This document shows positions 6,597-12,839 of a stretch of DNA of 34,263 nucleotides, piece by piece. The notes under the pieces are model-generated. The model was not told the origin of the DNA, did not search any database, and was given only the letters and a program-made list of their open reading frames with translations. Source of the stretch: Chloroflexi bacterium UBA5189 (lineage in GTDB: Bacteria; Chloroflexota; Limnocylindria; Limnocylindrales; CSP1-4); assembly GCA_002413045.1 (NCBI GenBank), contig DHWF01000044.1, positions 36,281-70,543 of the forward strand. The letters are read 5' to 3'. A program made the translations under genes and the position numbers. Position 1 is the first letter of the stretch. Each line of letters opens with the position of its first letter.

Positions 6597-7577
6597 ATGC
6601 CGATCGTTGACGTCCATACCCACATGTTTACGCGGCGCTGGCTCGAGCTCCTGCGGGCGGCCGGCGATCCGTATGGCGTCGTGGTCCGGCCCGACGGGCG
6701 CGACGAGATCTATCGCGGTCGGACGCCCGTCGTCTTTCCCCAGCCGGGCCACTTCGACTACGACCTCCGCATCCAGCACATGGACCGGGCGGGCATCGAC
6801 CTCTCCATCGTTTCGCTGACCTGCCCGAACGTGTACTGGGGCACCGAGGCGACGAGCGTCGAGGCGGCGCGCGAATCCAACGATTCGATGGCCGAGGCGG
6901 AACGCGCCTATCCCGGCCGGATCAAGTGGTTCACCTCACTGCCGTGGCAGTACCCAGCGCGCGCCGTCGAGGAGCTGGCTCGGACGTGCGACACTGGGGC
7001 AGCCGGCGTCATGGTCCTCGCGAACGTCGCCGGTCGGAGCCTGACCGAGCCGTTCTTCGAGCCCATCTGGGCCGAGATCGACCGGCGCGCGCTACCGGTC
7101 CTTGTCCACCCGGGCGAGCCACCGGGCGCAGACGTCATGGACATGGGCAGCTACGACCTGAGCTGGTCCGTCGGGTTCATGTTCGATACGACCCTGGCGA
7201 TCACCCGGATGGTCTTCGATGGGTTCCTCGACCGGTTCCCAAACCTGCGACTTATCGTCGCGCACGGCGGCGCCGCCCTGCCGTACCTCGTCGGACGGTT
7301 CGAGAAGGGCGACGAGGTCGAGCTGCCCAGCCGGCGCCGGATGACGGCCCACCCGCTCGAGTACGTTCGGCGCATGTACTACGACTGCATCACCTACGAC
7401 CTCGGTGCCCTTCGCTACCTCATCTCGGTGGTTGGCCCTGACCGGGTGCTGTTCGGCACCGACTGGCCGCACCAGGTCCACGACGTCGCAGGATCGCTGG
7501 CGAACACGGCCGCGCTGCCGCCGGACGAGCGCGACGCGATCCGCGGCACGAACGCGATGGGCCTGTTCGGGCTCTAG
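6597..7577 (+). CDS. Metal-dependent amidohydrolase, ACMSD-like (amidohydrolase_2 family)
   Basis: 326 residues forming one TIM-barrel hydrolase domain. VDVHTH (H7, H9) opens the metal site, followed by H171 in VLVHPGEPPG, H223 in IVAHGGAALPYL, and D289 in VLFGTDWPHQV. This ligand set and the N-terminal position of HxH match the amidohydrolase_2 group, which includes ACMSD and several aromatic-acid (resorcylate-type) decarboxylases. Members decarboxylate or hydrolyse aromatic acids using one divalent metal. The substrate here is unknown and there are no pathway genes beside it. It starts 38 bp after tRNA-Cys with a modest SD (GAGG), so it may be expressed by read-through from the tRNA unit. 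Confidence 0.88.
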   Translation: MPIVDVHTHMFTRRWLELLRAAGDPYGVVVRPDGRDEIYRGRTPVVFPQPGHFDYDLRIQHMDRAGIDLSIVSLTCPNVYWGTEATSVEAARESNDSMAEAERAYPGRIKWFTSLPWQYPARAVEELARTCDTGAAGVMVLANVAGRSLTEPFFEPIWAEIDRRALPVLVHPGEPPGADVMDMGSYDLSWSVGFMFDTTLAITRMVFDGFLDRFPNLRLIVAHGGAALPYLVGRFEKGDEVELPSRRRMTAHPLEYVRRMYYDCITYDLGALRYLISVVGPDRVLFGTDWPHQVHDVAGSLANTAALPPDERDAIRGTNAMGLFGL

Positions 7578-7591
7578 GCGCCGCGCCGCGC

Positions 7592-7597
7592 TAGCCT
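7592..7597 (+). promoter_or_regulatory. -10 element, leaderless start of the DoxX-like gene
   Basis: TAGCCT followed by 6 bp and GTG (7604), with no SD. Same hexamer and spacing as for the cyclase gene at 527-532. Confidence 0.5.
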
Positions 7598-7603
7598 CAT
7601 CTT

Positions 7604-8134
7604 GTGACTGCTCAAAAGCTGCCGGAGCCCATTGATCGCCTCGACGAACGGATCACCGGCGCCCTCGCGAAGCACGCGGTCACGATCCTGCGCGTCGCGC
7701 TCGGGATCGTCTTTTTCTGGTTCGGGGTGCTGAAGTACTTCCCGAACGTGAGCCCCGCCGAGCTCCTCGCCGGCCGCACGATCGAGCAACTGTCGTTCGG
7801 CGCGATCCATCCGGATGTTTCGCTGCCGTTCCTGGCGACCTGGGAGGTCCTGATCGGGGTCGGGCTCATCGTCGGGAAATGGCTGCGGGCGGTGCTCTTC
7901 CTGCTCGCGGTGCAGATGCTCGGCACGCTGACGCCGCTGCTCCTGTTCCCGTCCGAGACGTTCACGATCTTCCCGTTCGCGCCGACTCTCGAGGGCCAGT
8001 ACATCATCAAGAACATCGTGCTGATCGGGGCGGCGATGGTGGTCGGCGCGACCGTCCGGGGCGGTGGTCTCGTCGCCGACTCGCGCTACGCTGCGCCCGC
8101 CGGAGTGGCGGAAGGGCAGACGCGGCCGACTTAA
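7604..8134 (+). CDS. DoxX-like membrane protein; stops in the anticodon of tRNA-Leu
   Basis: 176 residues with four hydrophobic segments (about 27-42, 67-90, 95-118 and 130-150). VTILRVALGIVFFWFGVLKY is typical of the DoxX/DUF417-like family of small membrane proteins. Proposed roles in the family include redox-linked membrane functions, but no specific function can be assigned. The natural C-terminus is probably near VRGGGLVADS. The last dozen codons are read from tRNA-Leu, and the stop TAA (8132-8134) is the tRNA anticodon itself. The overlap is 36 nt. The GTG start fits a leaderless transcript. Confidence 0.85.
   Translation: MTAQKLPEPIDRLDERITGALAKHAVTILRVALGIVFFWFGVLKYFPNVSPAELLAGRTIEQLSFGAIHPDVSLPFLATWEVLIGVGLIVGKWLRAVLFLLAVQMLGTLTPLLLFPSETFTIFPFAPTLEGQYIIKNIVLIGAAMVVGATVRGGGLVADSRYAAPAGVAEGQTRPT
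8087..8092 (+). promoter_or_regulatory. -10 element of tRNA-Leu(TAA)
   Basis: TACGCT ends 6 bp before the mature 5' end (8099), the same geometry as for tRNA-Val. It lies inside the DoxX-like reading frame. Confidence 0.42.
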
Positions 8135-8181
8135 AATCGGTTGGGGGCAACCTCGTGCGGGTTCGAATCCCGCCTTCGGCA
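8099..8181 (+). tRNA. tRNA-Leu(TAA)
   Basis: Class II tRNA. Acceptor GCCGGAG (8099-8105) pairs with CTTCGGC (8174-8180) with one G-T pair. D arm 8108-8123, anticodon stem GCCGA/TCGGT with loop CTTAAAA giving TAA at 8132-8134, long variable arm (8142-8155), T stem GCGGG/CCCGC around TTCGAAT, discriminator A8181. The following bases read CAT, so CCA is not encoded. Confidence 0.97.
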
Positions 8182-8294
8182 CATCGCGGCGACGATGGCG
8201 ACATGCGGTCGCAATGAATCAGGCCCGATCGAGCAGCACGGCCGTCGGCGCTGCTGGCCATCCTGAACGCCAGCCGCTGGAGTGCCAACCCGTC

Positions 8295-8627
8295 GTGATC
8301 GTTCGCGTCCTTCGAGCCAGGATCAAGGCCAGCAAGATCGCGGCGTTCGATGCCGTCTTCCGGACCCAGGTTGCCCTCATCCGCGAGCAGCCGGGGCTGA
8401 TGTACGTCAAGTTCGCCCGCCGGATCCAGTCGGACGGGACGGAGGACGCGGTCCTGTTCGAGGAGTGGCAGGACTCGAAGTCGCTGTACGCATGGGTCGG
8501 CCCGAACCTCACCGAGCCCCGTCTCGTGCCCGGAGTGCGAGCGCTGGTGGACGACGTCGAGGTGGCCCACTTCGAATCCCTCGACGACGACGACATCGTC
8601 GCCATCCCCGTGGCCCAGGCCGGCTAG
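8295..8627 (+). CDS. Antibiotic biosynthesis monooxygenase-fold (ABM) protein
   Basis: 110 residues in one dimeric ferredoxin-like ABM domain: MIVRVLRARIKASKIAAF opens the first strand and helix, then IREQPGLMYVKFARR and VLFEEWQDSKSLYAWVG, with the closing VAHFESL. ABM proteins include cofactor-free monooxygenases and heme-degrading enzymes. The active residues vary, so the reaction cannot be named. The GTG at 8295 is chosen because the conserved domain begins there. An in-frame ATG at 8214 would add 27 residues without visible similarity, and the frame further upstream runs through tRNA-Leu. It converges with the minus-strand gene that ends at 8646. Confidence 0.78.
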   Translation: MIVRVLRARIKASKIAAFDAVFRTQVALIREQPGLMYVKFARRIQSDGTEDAVLFEEWQDSKSLYAWVGPNLTEPRLVPGVRALVDDVEVAHFESLDDDDIVAIPVAQAG

Positions 8628-8645
8628 GCCAGCGGAGCGAGGCGG

Positions 8646-8945
8646 TCACCAGCCGGACACACCCGTCCATGCGTCGCTCGACCGCAGGGTGATCGTCAGG
8701 CCATTCCAGTTCGTCAGGATGCCAGGGCCGTCGAGGATGTCGCCGTCCTCGAGCTCCGCGCGCACCTGGTAGCTCCCGACCTGGATCGGGGCGAAGCTCG
8801 TCAGGTGGGCGTACACGCTCCAGCGCTTCCGGCCCGGCAGGCCACCCGCGAGCTCGTCCTGGGACAGCGACAGGGTCGCCCGGCTGATCGCAACCTCCGT
8901 GTCGTCGAGTCGCAGGACGCGAACGCGTCGGGCCTCAGAGCGCAT
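8646..8945 (-). CDS. Small hypothetical protein downstream of the CpaE-like gene
   Basis: 99 residues, no domain recognised. It has a basic start (MRSEARRVRVLRLDD), a beta-rich middle (KRWSVYAHLTSFAPIQVGSYQVRAEL) split by short acidic turns, and a Trp-rich end (TNWNGLTITLRSSDAWTGVSGW). No membrane helix. The ATG at 8945 is preceded by GGAGGT (8957-8962) 11 bp upstream; longer in-frame extensions are arginine-rich and look non-coding. It lies 91 bp after the CpaE-like gene on the same strand and may be cotranscribed with it. Confidence 0.6.
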   Translation of the reverse strand: MRSEARRVRVLRLDDTEVAISRATLSLSQDELAGGLPGRKRWSVYAHLTSFAPIQVGSYQVRAELEDGDILDGPGILTNWNGLTITLRSSDAWTGVSGW

Positions 8946-9036
8946 GGTGACGTGGCACCTCCGCCGAGATCGTGCCGCGGTCGATCGTCGCCGGCCATCC
9001 GGCAAAACCCTTGGTCGGGCGATCGCCCCCGCGCCC

Positions 9037-10248
9037 CTAGTTCCGGCCGAAGATCCCGGCGATGCCGCGGCGGCGCTGTTCGGGCGGCGACGCCGGCGCA
9101 TCCTCGCCGAGGAGGAGCCCGGCGAGCTGGTCGAAGCGACGCGCCGGCTGCGAGGTCGGAGCGCCGGAATAGACCGGCGTGCCCTGGTTCGCCGCCCGCA
9201 GGTACAGGAGCGGATCGTACGGGATGCGGATCGTGACCCGGCGCGACAGGGCGTTCTCGATGTCGCCCGGCGTGAGCGTCTGGAGCGCGAACGTCTCGTT
9301 GACGACGACGGTCGGCTCGGCCGCCTTCGACCCCGACTGCCCCAGGAACTCGAAGAAGGCGTGGACGGACTTGAGGGTGGGGAAGTCTGGCGTGACCACG
9401 ATCACCGCGTCGTCCGCCGCGTCGATCGAGGCCATGACCCGATCGTCGAGGTGCGAGCCGAGGTCGACGATCACGGTGGGGATGGCTGCCAGCACGCCGT
9501 CGAGGATGCGCGTGGCCTCCTCGCCGGTCATGAGTGCCTGCGTCCCCGGGGCAGGGGAGCCGGCGAGCAGGAGCACGCCGCTCACGTGGCGGGTCAGGTA
9601 GGTCGCCCGGAGGATCTCCGGGCTGATCATGCCCTGGCTGTCCCGGATCAGGTCGGCGAGCGTGAGCTTCGGTACCAGGTTCAGGTAGGTGGCGACATGC
9701 CCGCCCATCGGCGTGAAGTCGACGACGGCGACCTGGTCCGGCTGTCGCGCGGCGATGGCGAGCGCGGTATTGACGGTGACGGTGGTGGTGCCGACGCCAC
9801 CCTTCGGCGAGTAGACCACGATCAACCGGCGGCCCGGCCGGCGCGTCGTCGCCACGAAGGTGCTCGGCCGGAGCTCCCTGGAGCGGCGGTGGCGCAGGTC
9901 GAGCGCCTCGACCCTGGCGTCGAGCTCGCGATCGTCGACCGGACGGATCATCACGTCATCGGCCCCGGCCTCGAGGAGGGCGATGCGTTCCTCGACGTCG
10001 TCGGTCGCCGTGATCGCCAGGATCGGGACCTCGGCGAGGGCAGGCTGGCCCCGCACCTCCCGGCACATGTCTGCGAGGGTCCGCGGCGCGGGCGCGGCGT
10101 CGAGCACCACCACGTGCTGATCCGGTGGGACGGAGGCGAGCTGCTCGGGTCCCTCGATCCGGGTCAGGACGCGCCCGGTGCGGCCGAGGACCTTGACGAG
10201 CGGATCGCTCGCGGCGTTGCCGAGCAGCAGGATTCGAGTGTCGGGCAC
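9037..10248 (-). CDS. CpaE-like protein: receiver-like domain plus MinD/ParA-type ATPase
   Basis: 403 residues. Residues 1-120 form a CheY-like fold with D50 at the end of VVVLD and a PILAITATDD strand. Residues 140-380 form a SIMIBI-class ATPase with deviant Walker A SPKGGVGTTT (K149 is the signature lysine; the usual second Lys is Thr, as is common in CpaE). The A' motif is VVDFTPMGGH (D177 region) and the Walker B-like strand is TVIVDLGSHLDD. CpaE/TadZ proteins position Tad-type pilus machinery at a cell site. No tadA, tadB or pilin gene is present in the window, so the partner is unknown. The C-terminal tail (QRRRGIAGIFGRN) is basic. The GTG start is preceded by AGGGGGA. It diverges from rpsF. 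Confidence 0.88.
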   Translation of the reverse strand: MPDTRILLLGNAASDPLVKVLGRTGRVLTRIEGPEQLASVPPDQHVVVLDAAPAPRTLADMCREVRGQPALAEVPILAITATDDVEERIALLEAGADDVMIRPVDDRELDARVEALDLRHRRSRELRPSTFVATTRRPGRRLIVVYSPKGGVGTTTVTVNTALAIAARQPDQVAVVDFTPMGGHVATYLNLVPKLTLADLIRDSQGMISPEILRATYLTRHVSGVLLLAGSPAPGTQALMTGEEATRILDGVLAAIPTVIVDLGSHLDDRVMASIDAADDAVIVVTPDFPTLKSVHAFFEFLGQSGSKAAEPTVVVNETFALQTLTPGDIENALSRRVTIRIPYDPLLYLRAANQGTPVYSGAPTSQPARRFDQLAGLLLGEDAPASPPEQRRRGIAGIFGRN

Positions 10249-10285
10249 GGGTCCCCCTGGGTCAAAGGCCGATTGGCGCCGCCAG

Positions 10286-10291
10286 AGGATA
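10286..10291 (-). promoter_or_regulatory. -10 element of the CpaE-like gene
   Basis: On the minus strand TATCCT, preceded directly by TG, lies 37 bp before the GTG. This leaves a leader of about 30 nt that contains the GGGGGA ribosome-binding site. It is back to back with the rpsF promoter, 33 bp away. Confidence 0.4.
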
Positions 10292-10324
10292 CAACGGGAC
10301 TCCGGCCGCTCCGGATACCCGTGC

Positions 10325-10330
10325 TAGACT
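10325..10330 (+). promoter_or_regulatory. Extended -10 element of rpsF-ssb-rpsR
   Basis: TGC-TAGACT (10322-10330) fits an extended -10 with no clear -35. Transcription would start near 10337, giving a 5' leader of about 70 nt before the rpsF GTG. Confidence 0.5.
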
Positions 10331-10387
10331 CCGCCGCCTGACCTTTCTGCTCCGTGCGACGTCGTCGCCAGCGGGGCATTTCCCACA

Positions 10388-10404
10388 GGAAGGAGCGCTT
10401 CCGG
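10388..10404 (+). promoter_or_regulatory. Hairpin over the rpsF ribosome-binding site, candidate autoregulatory leader
   Basis: GGAAG (10388-10392) can pair with CTTCC (10398-10402) around GAGCG, burying the Shine-Dalgarno sequence GGAAGGAG. CCG follows directly (10401-10403). In many bacteria the rpsF leader binds the S6:S18 complex through a CCG-containing structure. The similarity here is limited to CCG near the SD in a hairpin, so this is a candidate only. Confidence 0.3.
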
Positions 10405-10406
10405 CT

Positions 10407-10838
10407 GTGCGCCGCTACGAACTGATGCTCGTCCTCCGACCCGATGCGCCGGATGACCGAACCGCCGCGATCATCGATCGCGTGACCCGCCAGATCACCG
10501 CCGACGGCGGCCAGATCATCAAGGTTGCCCCGTGGGGTCGCCGCCGATTGGCCTACGCCATCGATCGCCACCGCGAGGGTGCCTACCACATCATCGTGTT
10601 CGAGGCCCCCACGACCGTCATCGCCGAGCTCGAGCGCGGCATCCTCATCACCGAGGAGGTCCTGCGCCATCTCGTCGTCCGGCAGGACCGTCCGGCTCGC
10701 GCCAGTCGCGATTCGGGCGGCGACCTCGACGCCGATGAGGCTCCACTCCCGTCCGCGGAGGACGAGGAAGAGGAGGATGATGGGCGCGAGCGAATCGACG
10801 AGTCGGAGAGCGAGGCGGCTCCGGCCGCGATCGACTGA
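10407..10838 (+). CDS. rpsF: 30S ribosomal protein bS6, with a long acidic C-terminal tail
   Basis: 143 residues. The first ~95 are a standard bS6 domain: MRRYELMLVLRPDA, GGQIIKVAPWGRRRLAYAI, GAYHIIVFEA and the closing LRHLVVRQDRP. bS6 binds bS18 and the central domain of 16S rRNA. The remaining ~48 residues are an unusual tail rich in Asp/Glu, with EDEEEEDDGRERIDESESE at its centre; typical bS6 proteins stop near residue 95-100, or carry a short glutamate tail as in E. coli. The GTG start is preceded by GGAAGGAG (10388-10395). First gene of rpsF-ssb-rpsR. Confidence 0.96.
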   Translation: MRRYELMLVLRPDAPDDRTAAIIDRVTRQITADGGQIIKVAPWGRRRLAYAIDRHREGAYHIIVFEAPTTVIAELERGILITEEVLRHLVVRQDRPARASRDSGGDLDADEAPLPSAEDEEEEDDGRERIDESESEAAPAAID

Positions 10839-10850
10839 GAGGGTCGGACG

Positions 10851-11294
10851 ATGGCGCTGAGCAAGATCCAGATCATCGGCAACCTCGGGCGCGATCCCGA
10901 GCTGCGCTACACCCCCAGCGGCCGCCCGGTGGCCAGTTTCACCGTTGCGGTCAACCAGTCGACCAAGAACCAGCAGTCGGGCGAGTGGATCGAATCGACG
11001 GACTGGTTCCGGGTCAGCATCTGGGGTGAGCGCGGCGAGCGCGCCGCCGAGAACCTCCGCAAGGGGGCCCGGGTCTTCGTCGACGGGCGCTTCCGCGCCC
11101 GCGAGTACGAAGCGAACGACGGCCAGAAGCGGATGTCCCTCGACATCACCGCCGATACGGTCCTTGGGCTGGACAAGCGCGAGGCCGCGGAGGGCCAGTT
11201 CGCCGGCGCCCCGGCTGCCGCAGGCGCCCCCGCCGCCGGCGCCCCCCGCTCCGGCGGATACGACGACACCGAGATCGACGAGCTGCCCTTCTAG
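10851..11294 (+). CDS. ssb: Single-stranded DNA-binding protein
   Basis: 147 residues. The OB-fold domain spans about 1-110, with the standard opening LSKIQIIGNLGRDPELRYTP, then FTVAVNQ, TDWFRVSIWGERGERAAENL and KGARVFVDGRFRAREYE. A short Ala/Gly/Pro linker (about 120-136) leads to the acidic tip DDTEIDELPF, which is the usual docking tail for replication and repair partners. It lies 12 bp after rpsF and 24 bp before rpsR, the classic gene order. Confidence 0.97.
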   Translation: MALSKIQIIGNLGRDPELRYTPSGRPVASFTVAVNQSTKNQQSGEWIESTDWFRVSIWGERGERAAENLRKGARVFVDGRFRAREYEANDGQKRMSLDITADTVLGLDKREAAEGQFAGAPAAAGAPAAGAPRSGGYDDTEIDELPF

Positions 11295-11318
11295 GGCCGA
11301 CCAGGAGACACCCCACCG

Positions 11319-11591
11319 ATGCCACCCGCCCCCCGTTCACGCAGCAAGCGCGACGACTTCTACCGCGATCGCCGCCGCCGCAAGGTCTGCGCGTTCTGCG
11401 CCGACAAGACGGTCGTGATCGACTACAAGGAAGTCAACCGCCTCCGCCGGTACCTGTCCGAGCGCGCCAAGATCGAGCCCCGCAGGAAGACCGGCACCTG
11501 CGCCGGCCACCAGCGCGAGCTCTCGGTTGCTCTCAAGCGAGCGCGCCATGTTGCGCTGCTCCCGTACTCACCGGAGCACCTCCGGCCCTAG
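11319..11591 (+). CDS. rpsR: 30S ribosomal protein bS18, zinc-type
   Basis: 90 residues. Core signatures are VIDYKEVNRLRRYLSERAKI and ARHVALLPYSPEHL. C24-x-x-C27 together with C61 and H64 (TGTCAGHQ) suggests the cysteine-containing, zinc-binding form of bS18 rather than the Cys-free form. The N-terminus is basic. The SD is AGGAG (11303-11307). rplI, often next in this operon, is absent here; an exporter gene follows after 22 bp. Confidence 0.96.
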   Translation: MPPAPRSRSKRDDFYRDRRRRKVCAFCADKTVVIDYKEVNRLRRYLSERAKIEPRRKTGTCAGHQRELSVALKRARHVALLPYSPEHLRP

Positions 11592-11613
11592 CTGATCGAG
11601 CGCGGCCCAGCCC

Positions 11614-12459
11614 ATGGACGTCGCGCTGCTGATGGTCGTCGGCGGAGTGGCCGCCGGCGTGTTCGGGTCGCTCCTCGGGCTCGGCGGCGGCCTGCTGATC
11701 GTGCCGTTGCTCACGATCGGCTTCAACCTGCCACTGCGCGAGGCCGTCGCGGTGTCGCTGGTGTGCGTGATCGTGACCAGCAGCGCGGCCGCGGGGGTGT
11801 ACCTCGAACGCCGGCAGGCGAACCTGCGACTCGGGATGACCCTCGAGCTGTTCACCGCGATGGGCGCCATCGCCGGCGGCCTCGTCGCGTTCCTTCTCGA
11901 CGAGCGCGTGCTGGCGGGGCTGTTCGCCGCCGTGCTCGTGTACGTCGCGCTGACCATGGCGCGCGGACAGAGGGCGGCCCCGGACGTCGAGGCGCCAACC
12001 GATGCCCTGGCCGAGGACGGCAGCCTGCCGGATCCCGGCGTCGCGGACCGTCACGTCCGGGCGGCGCCCGACCATCCGATGGGCGCCGTGGAGCGACTCC
12101 CGGCGGGCCTCGCCGGCAGCGTCCTGGCGGGCATCGTGTCGGCCCTGCTCGGCGTCGGCGGCGGGATCGTCAAGGTGCCGGTCATGCACCTCGTGATGGG
12201 CGTCCCGCTCCGGATCGCGACGGCGACCAGCAACCTGATGATCGGGATCACCGCGTCCGCGAGCGCGATCGTCTACCTGCTGCGCGGCGGGATCGACGTC
12301 TACGCCGCCGCCCCGACCGCGGTGGGCGTCTTCCTGGGCGCGACCATCGGCGCGCGGCTCGCCGGGCGCGTGCACGTGCGGCTGCTCCGGCTGCTGTTCG
12401 TGGCCGTCCTGCTGTTCACCGCCTTCGAGATGGCACAGCGAGCGGTGACCGGCGCATGA
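11614..12459 (+). CDS. TauE/SafE family membrane exporter
   Basis: 281 residues, about eight hydrophobic segments in two related halves. Each half opens with a glycine-rich membrane motif: GVFGSLLGLGGGLLIVPLL (about residues 15-33) and GIVSALLGVGGGIVKVPVM (about 171-189). This repeat is diagnostic of the TauE/SafE family (sulfite, sulfoacetate or other organic-anion export). A hydrophilic loop (about 117-155) separates the halves. The substrate is unknown. Its stop overlaps the next gene's ATG (ATGA), and that gene encodes the family's frequent DUF1634 partner. Confidence 0.92.
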   Translation: MDVALLMVVGGVAAGVFGSLLGLGGGLLIVPLLTIGFNLPLREAVAVSLVCVIVTSSAAAGVYLERRQANLRLGMTLELFTAMGAIAGGLVAFLLDERVLAGLFAAVLVYVALTMARGQRAAPDVEAPTDALAEDGSLPDPGVADRHVRAAPDHPMGAVERLPAGLAGSVLAGIVSALLGVGGGIVKVPVMHLVMGVPLRIATATSNLMIGITASASAIVYLLRGGIDVYAAAPTAVGVFLGATIGARLAGRVHVRLLRLLFVAVLLFTAFEMAQRAVTGA

Positions 12460-12833
12460 GCTGGATCAGCCTGGATCCAGGGGAGTCGCGCGGCGGGCTC
12501 GAGTCCGCCCTCGCTCGCGTGCTGGCGATCGGGACGTACGCCTCGATGGCGCTCGTCGCCATTGGGCTGGTGCTGTTCGTCGCCGGCGGCGGGTCGCCGC
12601 TCGACGCGGGGCCGCCACTCAGCCTGGCTACGCTCGGCGCCGATCTTCTCGCCGGTCGTCCGGCCGACTTCCTGTGGCTCGGGATTCTCGGCGTCGTCGG
12701 TACGCCGGCGCTGCGCGTCACGGGCGCGCTCATCGGGTTCTGGCGGGGCGGTGAGCGTCGGATGGCCCTGATCGCGCTGCTGATCCTGGTGGTCGTCGGG
12801 GTCGGCGTGGTGGCCGGCCTGGTGACAGGCTAG
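12456..12833 (+). CDS. DUF1634 membrane protein, partner of the TauE/SafE exporter
   Basis: 125 residues (MSWISLDPGESRGGLESALA opening). Three hydrophobic segments: TYASMALVAIGLVLFVAGGG, then FLWLGILGVVGTPALRVTGALIGF, then MALIALLILVVVGVGVVAGL. The GxxGTPxxRV segment and the three-helix plan match DUF1634 proteins, which commonly sit just after TauE/SafE genes; I rely on context as much as sequence. The ATG overlaps the exporter stop by 4 bp. Function unknown; probably an accessory subunit or stabiliser of the exporter. Confidence 0.78.
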   Translation: MSWISLDPGESRGGLESALARVLAIGTYASMALVAIGLVLFVAGGGSPLDAGPPLSLATLGADLLAGRPADFLWLGILGVVGTPALRVTGALIGFWRGGERRMALIALLILVVVGVGVVAGLVTG

Positions 12834-12839
12834 GCCTCG

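Noticed and set aside
5335..6819. 494-residue plus-strand frame opposite the ADP-ribosyltransferase gene
   Set aside because: It runs through tRNA-Gln and tRNA-Cys and has no domain, so it is not a gene.
8064..8294. Upstream extension of the ABM-protein gene to an ATG at 8064
   Set aside because: The frame would pass through the whole tRNA-Leu gene and the added residues have no similarity to the ABM fold.
8611..8631. TGGCC...GGCCA hairpin between the ABM gene and the convergent minus-strand gene as a shared terminator
   Set aside because: Only a 5-bp stem with an 11-nt loop overlapping the stop codon and no T-run; not distinguishable from background in GC-rich DNA.
8899..10341. 480-residue plus-strand frame opposite the CpaE-like gene
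   Set aside because: Antisense shadow with Arg/Asp/Gly-rich sequence; the minus strand carries clear ATPase motifs.
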